A stretch of DNA of 64,000 nucleotides from Alphaproteobacteria bacterium (GTDB lineage Bacteria > Pseudomonadota > Alphaproteobacteria > Rhodospirillales > Rhodospirillaceae): assembly GCA_030604885.1 (NCBI GenBank), contig JAUVUZ010000012.1, positions 33,705 to 97,704 of the forward strand, given 5' to 3'. Numbering within the stretch: the stretch's first letter is position 1; every line of letters starts with the position of its first letter. The translations under genes were made by a program, and so were the position numbers. Under the pieces are notes generated by a model. The model was not told the origin of the DNA, made no database searches, and saw nothing but the letters and a program-made list of their open reading frames with translations. Shown in pieces: positions 58,042 to 64,000 of the stretch.

Positions 58042-58068
58042 CCCTCTTCTCCCTCTTCTCCCTCTTCT
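58042..58068 (+). repeat. Tandem 9-bp microsatellite (CCCTCTTCT)3
   Basis: Three exact copies of CCCTCTTCT run head to tail between the cytochrome gene and the GIY-YIG element. The surrounding strand is C/T-rich low-complexity DNA. Confidence 0.85.
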
Positions 58069-58198
58069 CCCGCCCCTCACCCATCATTCCCGCCCCCATT
58101 GTCGTTCCCGCTCCCTTCGTCGTCGTTCCCGTCCACTGTCGTCGTTCCTGCCCCCATCGTCGTCATTCCCGTCCCCCTTCGTCATTCCCGTCCCCTGT

Positions 58199-58639
58199 CG
58201 TCATTCCCGCGAAAGCGGGAATCCATCCCCCCTTCGCACCCACGCCTCCCGGTGACGTCCGCGCCGGGGCGGCGTAGTCTTCGGTGTGCCCCCGGGAAAG
58301 GAAGCGTCCGATGCCGCAAGCCTGCGTCTACATCCTCGCCAGCCGGAAGCACGGCACCCTGTACATCGGCGTCACCGCCGACCTCGCCCGGCGGGTGTGG
58401 GAGCACAAGACCGACGCGATCGAAGGTTTCACCCGGAGGTACGGCGTCCATACCCTCGTCTACGTCGAACCGCACGCGACGATGCCCGAGGCGATACTGC
58501 GGGAAAAGCAGATGAAGAAGTGGAACCGCGCCTGGAAGATCGCGCTGATCGAGCGCGCCAACCCCGAGTGGCGGGACCTCTATGACGAGGTGCTCGCCTG
58601 AACCCGGAAAGTGGATCCCCGCCTTCGCGGGGATGACGG
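58199..58639. mobile_element. Candidate gene-bearing palindromic element (GIY-YIG gene between inverted terminal palindromes)
   Basis: The left end at 58199-58228 (CGTCATTCCCGCGAAAGCGG, then GAATCCATCC) and the right end at 58611-58639 (TGGATCCCCGCCTTCGCGGG, then GATGACGG) are the same inverted terminal pair that bounds the type A repeats at 54.8 kb. Instead of about 23 bp, this pair encloses about 380 bp with an intact GIY-YIG gene, whose stop lies 9 bp before the right end. To the left, decayed copies of the left end repeat from about 58120. The mobile nature is inferred from structure only. Confidence 0.5.
58311..58601 (+). CDS. Single-domain GIY-YIG nuclease
   Basis: A 96-residue protein that is essentially one GIY-YIG domain of the YhbQ/UPF0213 type. 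VYI is at residues 6-8 and YIG at 18-20, with the conserved Arg in ADLARRVWEHK, then FTRRYGV, and EKQMKKWNRAWKI followed by NPEWRDLYDE at the C-terminus. These residues fit an active nuclease. ATG 58311 has AAAGGAAG upstream; ATG 58284 in frame has none. The gene lies between the two terminal palindromes described in the enclosing element. Its biological role is not established. Confidence 0.88.
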   Translation: MPQACVYILASRKHGTLYIGVTADLARRVWEHKTDAIEGFTRRYGVHTLVYVEPHATMPEAILREKQMKKWNRAWKIALIERANPEWRDLYDEVLA

Positions 58640-58713
58640 TGGGGGATGGGTACGAGAGGCGGGCGTTGGCGCGTGCTCTGGTTGCCGCGTGTCGCTCCAT
58701 GCCCCGCTTCCCT

Positions 58714-58976
58714 CGTCACTCCCGCGAAGGCGGGGGTCCATAGGGGTGGGGCGCGGCGGTATGGATCCCCGCTTTCGCGGGGATGACGGTGGGAGGCAGG
58801 GGAGGTCGGGGGAGGCGGGTGGATGGTGGGGGAGGTCGGGTGCGGAAGGCGGGTTGCGCTCCGGTGGTTGCCGCAGGGCTTTTCGTGCCCCGTTTCCCTC
58901 GTCACCCCCGCGAAGGCGGGGGTCCATGGGGGTGGGGGCTGCGGCGGTATGGATCCCCGCTTTCGCGGGGATGACG
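58714..58976. repeat. Two type A palindromic elements with altered left stems
   Basis: Elements at 58714-58788 and 58900-58976. Their left ends are CGTCACTCCCGCGAAGGCGG and CGTCACCCCCGCGAAGGCGG, followed by GGGTCCAT; the right ends are the usual TGGATCCCCGCTTTCGCGGG plus GATGACG. The spacer between them repeats similar G-rich text (GGGAGGCAGGGGAGG). The left stem has changed from ATTCCCGC/GCGGGAAT to ACCCCCGC/GCGGGGGT, with paired changes on both arms in the second copy. Confidence 0.88.
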
Positions 58977-59000
58977 AGGGGTGGCGGGGGTGGCGGGGGA

Positions 59001-59040
59001 GGCAGGGAGGCAGGGAGGCAGGGAGGCAGGGAGGCAGGGG
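59001..59040 (+). repeat. Tandem 8-bp microsatellite (GGCAGGGA)n
   Basis: Five head-to-tail copies of GGCAGGGA, the last ending GGCAGGGG. The unit is the GGGAGGCAGGGG motif found after the right ends of the type A elements, so it probably arose by slippage in that spacer. Confidence 0.85.
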
Positions 59041-59107
59041 AGGGGCTGGGGCTTCCTTGGCGGCCGGGGAAGAGCGGACGTGCGGTTTGCCCTCGCCGTT
59101 TCCCCCT

Positions 59108-59134
59108 CGTCATTCCCGCGAAGGCGGGAATCCA
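59108..59134. repeat. Solitary left half of a type A element
   Basis: CGTCATTCCCGCGAAGGCGG plus GAATCCA without a matching right half within 100 bp; a decayed remnant may be present at 59172-59194 (GGTCCCGCGAGGG..CGGATGAC). It lies about 185 bp upstream of yejB. Confidence 0.75.
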
Positions 59135-59317
59135 TTCGCCCTTCGCCCCGTGCGCCATGGCTCGCCGGTCCCGCGAGGGGGTGACCGGATGACGCGGAGG
59201 GCGGGGTGGGGCGCGGCATGGGTCCCGCAAACAGTTGACGCGGCAGGGCGCGGCCCCCAAAACTATGCGGGTTCAGGGGCCGTGGCGGCCCCTGTCGCGT
59301 GTTGACGGGACACCGGG

Positions 59318-60421
59318 ATGCTCGCCTACGTCGTCCGCCGCCTGCTGCTGATACCGCTGACCCTGCTGGGGATCATCGCGGTGAACTTCGTGTTCGTGCA
59401 GCTTGCCCCGGGCGGGCCGATCGAGCAGATCCTGGCGCGGCTCGAAGGCCAGACCACCGAGGCGACGGCGCGGATTTCCGGCACCGGCGCGGCGGAGACG
59501 GCACGGCCCGCGCCCGGGCAGGGCAGCTCGGTGGCCTCCAAGTATCGCGGCGCCCAGGGGCTGGACCCGGGCTTCATCGCCGATCTCGAACGGCAGATGG
59601 GCTTCGACAAGCCGCCCCTCGAACGCTTTATCGGGATGGTGGCATCCTACGCGCGCTTCGACCTGGGCAAGAGCTACTTCCGCGATGCCTCGGTGCTGGA
59701 CCTGATCCTCGAAAAGCTGCCGGTGTCCGCCTCCCTCGGCATCTGGAGCACGCTGATCATCTACCTGATCTCGATCCCCCTCGGGGTGCGCAAGGCGGTG
59801 CGGGACGGTTCGCGCTTCGACGTGGCGTCGAGCTGGGCGATCATCGTCGGCCACGCGATCCCCGGGTTCCTGTTCGCGATCCTGCTGATCATCGTGTTCG
59901 CCGGCGGGCGCTACCTCAACTGGTTCCCGCTGCGGGGTCTGACTTCGGACAACTGGGCCGACCTCAGCTGGCCGATGCGCGTGCTCGACTACGCCTGGCA
60001 CATGGCCCTGCCGGTGACGGCGCTGGTGATCGGCGGCTTCGCCAGCCTCACCATGCTCACCAAGAACGCGTTCCTCGAGGAGATCAACAAGCAGTACGTG
60101 CTCACCGCCCGCGCCAAGGGCCTCACCGAGCGCGGCGTGCTCTACGGCCACGTGTTCCGCAACGCGATGCTGGTGGTGATCGCGGGCTTCCCGGCGAGCC
60201 TGATCGGCATGCTGTTCACCGGCTCGGTGCTGATCGAGGTGATCTTCTCGCTGGACGGCATCGGCCTGCTCGGCTTCGAGGCGGCGATGAACCGGGACTA
60301 CCCGGTGATGTTCGGCACCCTTTACGCCTTTTCCCTGCTCGGGCTGGTGCTCGGGCTGATTTCCGACCTCACCTACCACTTCGTCGATCCGCGCATCGAC
60401 TTCGAAGCGCGGGAGGTCTAG
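59318..60421 (+). CDS. yejB: Peptide ABC transporter permease YejB
   Basis: A 367-residue permease (E. coli YejB 364). Conserved are the N-terminal [19 protein letters not shown], the long soluble insert after TM1 (about 40-100), [16 protein letters not shown], the EAA-type loop [20 protein letters not shown], and the C-terminal FHVDPRID-like [11 protein letters not shown]. It forms half of the inner-membrane channel for oligopeptides and microcin C-like compounds. The start follows only a weak CGGG. The operon is yejBEF; no yejA is present in the window. Confidence 0.92.
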   Translation: MLAYVVRRLLLIPLTLLGIIAVNFVFVQLAPGGPIEQILARLEGQTTEATARISGTGAAETARPAPGQGSSVASKYRGAQGLDPGFIADLERQMGFDKPPLERFIGMVASYARFDLGKSYFRDASVLDLILEKLPVSASLGIWSTLIIYLISIPLGVRKAVRDGSRFDVASSWAIIVGHAIPGFLFAILLIIVFAGGRYLNWFPLRGLTSDNWADLSWPMRVLDYAWHMALPVTALVIGGFASLTMLTKNAFLEEINKQYVLTARAKGLTERGVLYGHVFRNAMLVVIAGFPASLIGMLFTGSVLIEVIFSLDGIGLLGFEAAMNRDYPVMFGTLYAFSLLGLVLGLISDLTYHFVDPRIDFEAREV

Positions 60422-60424
60422 GGC

Positions 60425-61459
60425 ATGGGCCTGCGCCTCGACCTGTCGCCGATGACCCGCCGCCGCCTCGCGGCGTTTCGCGCCAACCGGCGGGGGTATT
60501 GGTCGCTGTGGGTGTTCCTGGCGCTGTTCGCCGTCTCCCTGTTCGCCGAGTTCATCGCCAACGACCGGCCGCTGCTGGTGGCCTACAACGGCGAGATCTT
60601 CGCCCCGGTGTTCAAGGACTACCCCGAGACCGCGTTCGGCGGCGACTTCCCCACCCCGGCGGACTACCGCGACCCGTTCGTGGCGGAGAAGATCCGCGCC
60701 GACGGCTGGATGGTGTGGCCGCCGATCCGCTTTTCCTACGCCACCGTCAACTTCGATCTCGGCCGCCCCACGCCCGCGCCGCCCACCGCCGTCAACTGGC
60801 TCGGCACCGACGACCAGGGGCGCGACGTGCTGGCGCGGCTGATCTACGGCTTCCGCGTGTCGGTGCTGTTCGGCCTGGCGCTCGCCGTCAGCGCCTCGGC
60901 GATCGGCGTCGCCGCCGGGGCGGTGCAGGGCTATTTCGGCGGGTGGATCGACCTGGTGTTCCAGCGCTTCCTCGAAATCTGGTCGAGCCTGCCGCAGTTG
61001 TTCATCCTCATCATCGTCTCCTCGGCGATCGTGCCCGGGTTCTGGACCCTGCTGGCGATCCTGCTGCTGTTCAGCTGGACCGCCCTGGTGGGGGTGGTGC
61101 GCGCCGAGTTCCTGCGCGCGCGCAATTTCGAATACGTGCGCGCGGCGCGGGCGCTGGGGCTGTCCGATTTCCGCATCGTGGTGCGCCACGTGCTGCCCAA
61201 CGCGATGGTGGCGACCGTCACCTTCCTCCCCTTCGTGCTTTCGGGCGCGGTGGTGGCGCTCACCAGCCTGGATTTCCTCGGCCTCGGCCTGCCGCCCGGC
61301 TCCGCCTCCCTCGGCGACCTGCTGCGCCAGGGCAAGGAGAACCTGCAGGCGCCGTGGCTCGGGCTTTCGGGCTTCGTGGTGGTGTCGCTGCTGCTGAGCC
61401 TGCTGGTGTTCGTGGGCGAGGCGGTGCGCGACGCCTTCGACCCGAGGAAGACGCGATGA
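60425..61459 (+). CDS. yejE: Peptide ABC transporter permease YejE
   Basis: A 344-residue permease (E. coli YejE 341). Family features are the N-terminal MTRRRLAAFRANRRGYWSLW, FIANDRPLLVAYNGE after TM1, LGTDDQGRDVLARLIYGFR, and the EAA loop ARALGLSDFRIVVRHVLPNA. It pairs with YejB. It starts 3 bp after the yejB stop, and its stop overlaps the yejF start by 4 bp (ATGA). Confidence 0.93.
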   Translation: MGLRLDLSPMTRRRLAAFRANRRGYWSLWVFLALFAVSLFAEFIANDRPLLVAYNGEIFAPVFKDYPETAFGGDFPTPADYRDPFVAEKIRADGWMVWPPIRFSYATVNFDLGRPTPAPPTAVNWLGTDDQGRDVLARLIYGFRVSVLFGLALAVSASAIGVAAGAVQGYFGGWIDLVFQRFLEIWSSLPQLFILIIVSSAIVPGFWTLLAILLLFSWTALVGVVRAEFLRARNFEYVRAARALGLSDFRIVVRHVLPNAMVATVTFLPFVLSGAVVALTSLDFLGLGLPPGSASLGDLLRQGKENLQAPWLGLSGFVVVSLLLSLLVFVGEAVRDAFDPRKTR

Positions 61460-63033
61460 CCCTGCTGGCGGTGGACAATCTTTCGGTCGCGTTCGGCGAC
61501 GGCCCCGAGGTGGTGAAGGGGGTGTCGTTCACCGTCGCCAAGGGCGAGACCGTGGCGCTGGTGGGGGAGAGCGGCTCGGGCAAGTCGGTGAGCGCGCTGT
61601 CGGTGCTGCGGCTGCTGCCGGGCCACGCCCGCCACCCCAGCGGCGAAATCCGCTTCGACGGCGCCGACGTGCTGACGATGTCGCCCGCCGAGCTGCGCGA
61701 GGTGCGCGGCGGGCGCGTCGGCATGGTGTTCCAGGAGCCGATGACCTCGCTCAACCCGCTGCACAGCGTCGGCCGCCAGATCGGCGAGACTTTGGCGCTG
61801 CACAAGGGGCTGAAGGGCCGCGCGGCGCGGGCGCGGATCGTCGAGCTGCTCGCCCTGGTGGGCCTGCCGGACCCGGAAAGCCGCCTCGACGCCCTGCCGC
61901 ACGAGCTTTCGGGCGGGCAGCGCCAGCGGGTGATGATCGCCATGGCTCTCGCCAACGATCCGGACCTGCTGATCGCCGACGAACCGACCACCGCGCTCGA
62001 CGTCACCATCCAGGCGCAGATTCTCGACCTGTTGAAGGACCTGCAACGCCGCCTCGGCATGGCGATCCTGTTCATCACCCACGATCTCGGCATCGTCCGC
62101 CGCCTGGCGGACCGGGTGTGCGTGATGACCGAAGGCGAAATCGTCGAGACCGCCGCCACCGCCGAGCTGTTCGTCGCGCCGCGCCACCCCTACACCCGCC
62201 GCCTGCTCGCCGCCCAGCCCGCGCCGCGCCCGCCGCGCGACGCCGCCCGGCCGGACACCGTGCTGGAGGCGCAAGGGGTGAAGGTGTGGTTCCCGCTCAA
62301 AGGCGGCCTGCTGCGCCGCACCCGGGGATACGTGAAGGCGGTGGACGGCGTGGACGTGACCCTGAAGCGCGGCCGCACCCTCGGCGTGGTGGGCGAATCC
62401 GGCTCAGGGAAAAGCACCCTCGGCCTCGCGCTGCTGCGGCTGATCGGCTCGGAAGGGGCGATCCGCTTCGACGGGCGCGAGATTTCGGCGATGGGCGGCG
62501 CGGCGCTGCGGCCGCTGCGGCGCGAGATGCAGGTGGTGTTCCAGGACCCCTACGGCTCCCTCAGCCCGCGCCTGTCGGTGGGCGGCATCGTCGGCGAGGG
62601 GCTGGACATCCACGCCCCCGGCCTCGCCCCCGAGGCGCGGCGCGCCCGCATCGGCGCGGCGCTGGCGGAGGTGGGGCTGGACCCGGCGATGCAGGACCGC
62701 TACCCCCACGAGTTCTCGGGCGGGCAGCGCCAGCGCGTCGCCATCGCCCGGGCGCTGATCCTCGGGCCGAAGCTGCTGGTGCTCGACGAGCCGACCTCGG
62801 CCCTCGACGTCTCGGTGCAGGCGCAGATCGTCGACCTGCTGCGCGCGATCCAGGCGCGGCTCGACATCGCGTATCTCTTCATCAGCCACGACCTCAAGGT
62901 GATCCGCGCGCTCGCCGACGAGATCCTGGTGATGAAGGACGGCAAGGTGGTGGAGGCGGGCGCGGCGGAACGGGTGCTCGACGCGCCCGAGCACCCCTAC
63001 ACCCGCGCGCTGCTCGAGGCCGCGCTCTCTTAA
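61456..63033 (+). CDS. yejF: Peptide ABC transporter dual ATPase YejF
   Basis: A 525-residue protein with two fused ABC ATPase domains (E. coli YejF 529). Walker A motifs are GESGSGKSVSA (about 37-47) and GESGSGKSTLG (about 312-322); signatures are LSGGQRQRV and FSGGQRQRV; Walker B motifs are LIADEPTTALD and LVLDEPTSALD. Each half ends with the HPYTRRLL / HPYTRALL peptide-transporter tail. It powers YejBE. The ATG overlaps the yejE stop. Confidence 0.95.
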   Translation: MTLLAVDNLSVAFGDGPEVVKGVSFTVAKGETVALVGESGSGKSVSALSVLRLLPGHARHPSGEIRFDGADVLTMSPAELREVRGGRVGMVFQEPMTSLNPLHSVGRQIGETLALHKGLKGRAARARIVELLALVGLPDPESRLDALPHELSGGQRQRVMIAMALANDPDLLIADEPTTALDVTIQAQILDLLKDLQRRLGMAILFITHDLGIVRRLADRVCVMTEGEIVETAATAELFVAPRHPYTRRLLAAQPAPRPPRDAARPDTVLEAQGVKVWFPLKGGLLRRTRGYVKAVDGVDVTLKRGRTLGVVGESGSGKSTLGLALLRLIGSEGAIRFDGREISAMGGAALRPLRREMQVVFQDPYGSLSPRLSVGGIVGEGLDIHAPGLAPEARRARIGAALAEVGLDPAMQDRYPHEFSGGQRQRVAIARALILGPKLLVLDEPTSALDVSVQAQIVDLLRAIQARLDIAYLFISHDLKVIRALADEILVMKDGKVVEAGAAERVLDAPEHPYTRALLEAALS

Positions 63034-63089
63034 GGATTCGGTTACCCCCGCCGGGTTAGACTGCCGCGCTTGGATGTGTGAGGACCGCG

Positions 63090-63536
63090 ATGGCCGACGA
63101 GGACGACGACATCGACATGGCCGCCGCGCTGGCGGAGATCGAAGCCGAGGAGGCGAAGAAACGCGCCGCCGCGGCCGACGACGACGACATCGACATGGCC
63201 GCCGCGCTGGCCGAGATCGAGGCCGAGGAATCGCGCAAGAAGGCCGCCCCCGCCACGGTGGGCGGCGTGCCCGGCCGCCCCCTCAACAAGGAGGCGATCT
63301 ACGACGTCCCGGTCGAGATTTCGGTGGTGCTGGGCAAGGCGGACCTGCGGGTCCACCAGCTCCTCAAGCTCGGCCGCGGCGCGGTGGTGGAGCTGGACCG
63401 CCGCACCGACGAGCCGGTGGACGTGTTCGCCGACAACATCCTGATCGCCCGCGGCGAGGTCACCGTCACCGACGACGACAAGCTCGGCGTCACCCTCACC
63501 GACATCGTCCGCTCCCTCTTCACCCGCGCCTCCTGA
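63090..63536 (+). CDS. fliN: Flagellar motor switch protein FliN with duplicated N-terminal segment
   Basis: A 148-residue FliN. The C-terminal SpoA/surface-presentation domain (about 70-145) has IYDVPVEISVVLGKADL, LLKLGRGAVVELDR, PVDVFADNILIARGEV and KLGVTLTDIV. The N-terminus carries two copies of DDDIDMAAALAEIEAEE (residues 5-21 and 31-47), repeated at DNA level with a 78-bp offset. FliN forms the flagellar C-ring and binds CheY-P. ATG 63090 has GAGG upstream; GTG 63078 is less likely. No other flagellar gene is in the window, although the right side is cut off. Confidence 0.92.
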   Translation: MADEDDDIDMAAALAEIEAEEAKKRAAAADDDDIDMAAALAEIEAEESRKKAAPATVGGVPGRPLNKEAIYDVPVEISVVLGKADLRVHQLLKLGRGAVVELDRRTDEPVDVFADNILIARGEVTVTDDDKLGVTLTDIVRSLFTRAS

Positions 63537-63606
63537 GCGGATTGCCCCGCCGCCTCCGGCCGAAACACCCGGCCGGGCGGAGCAGGCGCGCCTTCCCCAC
63601 CCCAAT

Positions 63607-63783
63607 CGTCACCCCCGGCCCGACCGGGGGTCCATGCTTCCGCCGGGAAAGTCGTCAGGCCCCTGCTGGCCACGCCTCGCTCAAGGGTGGCGACGGTCCG
63701 GAGGAGGGGCCGACCCGGTCCGCCGACGCCTTGGTCGGTTTTTCCCGCACCGAGATGGACCCCCGGTCGAGCCGGGGGTGACG
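63607..63783. repeat. Type B palindromic element with ~120-bp interior
   Basis: The left end CGTCACCCCCGGCCCGACCG, then GGGGTCCA (63607-63634), and the right end TGGACCCCCGGTCGAGCCGG, then GGGTGACG (63756-63783), are inverted copies. Together they form a 177-bp element without an open gene between them. Both ends carry the same stem type, unlike the 22.6-kb copies, whose right ends differ. It lies 71 bp after the fliN stop. Confidence 0.85.
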
Positions 63784-63868
63784 AGTTTTTTGGGGGGGCG
63801 GGTCCGACCGGAAAAATGTGGGCGGGCGGAACACGCATTCCGCTGGGCACGCGCCTTCCCACCACATT

Positions 63869-64000
63869 CGTCACCCCCGGCTCGACCGGGGGTCCATGCT
63901 TCCGTCGGGAAAGCCGTTTGGGCCATGCTGGCCACGCCTCGCGCAAGGGTGGCGGCGGGATGGGGGATGGGGCGACCCGGTCCGCCGACGCCGTGGTCGG
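63869..64000. repeat. Second type B copy, cut by the window edge
   Basis: CGTCACCCCCGGCTCGACCG, then GGGGTCCA (63869-63896), starts a copy 262 bp after the one at 63607. The text that follows (TGCTTCCG.CGGGAAAG, then GGCCACGCCTCGC.CAAGGGTGGCG) repeats the interior of the first, so this is a tandem array continuing past the window. No gene is visible from 63537 to the end. Confidence 0.8.

Noticed and set aside
58580..59260. Open frames through the repeats right of the GIY-YIG gene
   Set aside because: Same repeat-derived translation as above; no ribosome-binding site or domain.

Overview
The window is very GC-rich (third codon positions almost all G or C) and gene-dense. It looks like chromosome from an alphaproteobacterium, most plausibly of the Rhodospirillales. 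The reasons are conserved local gene orders (cytochrome c divergent from kdsB-pheA; SRP RNA-dnaX-ybaB-recR), an ESY instead of ESR motif in prephenate dehydratase, many chemotaxis and cyclic-di-GMP proteins, and a FliN. No species can be named from the sequence alone. No tRNA, rRNA, phage, CRISPR array or classical insertion sequence was seen.

Layout. 1-3.2 kb: nickel-pincer cofactor genes (end of larC, larE, and on the other strand larB behind a small Cys-rich protein) with a glycerate kinase. 3.3-5.3 kb: an AsmA-like protein. 5.3-14.3 kb: an aldarate (glucarate/galactarate) catabolic locus. gudD-garL-garR run leftward; a TctCBA-type transporter, garD and a LacI-family regulator run rightward; two LacI-type operator sequences lie in the divergent promoter region. 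With the glycerate kinase, the genes give a full route from glucarate or galactarate to pyruvate and 2-phosphoglycerate. 14.4-15.9 kb: small lipoprotein, DUF72 and DUF2795-like proteins. 15.9-19.6 kb: ferric-iron ABC transporter fbpCAB behind a perfect palindrome. 19.7-30.2 kb: gabD-gabT, a repeat array, a polyamine-type ABC operon, an NSS-family symporter and a PuuR-like regulator, together suggesting polyamine/GABA use. 30.3-36 kb: ketopantoate reductase-like protein, two chemoreceptors, one diguanylate cyclase. 36-44 kb: M20 amidohydrolase overlapping copA, pgsA, a CNNM/CBS protein, uvrC. 44.2-47.4 kb: folB, a FolM-like reductase, and a biotin-carrying carboxyltransferase. 47.4-50.4 kb: OB-fold periplasmic protein, an output-less Cache sensor, a SnoaL-GGDEF protein. 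50.4-54.6 kb: cysK, recR, ybaB, dnaX and the SRP RNA. 55.6-58 kb: pheA, kdsB, cytochrome c. 58-59.2 kb: a GIY-YIG nuclease gene embedded in palindromic repeats. 59.3-63.5 kb: yejBEF peptide transporter and fliN. The window ends in more repeats.

The most unusual feature is a family of paired palindromes at 22.6, 54.8, 58.2-59.1 and 63.6 kb. All share an outer CGTCA and inner TCCA frame, while the stems between them change on both arms together. Most copies enclose only about 20-120 bp, but one pair encloses a complete GIY-YIG nuclease gene, which looks like a possible parent element for the others.
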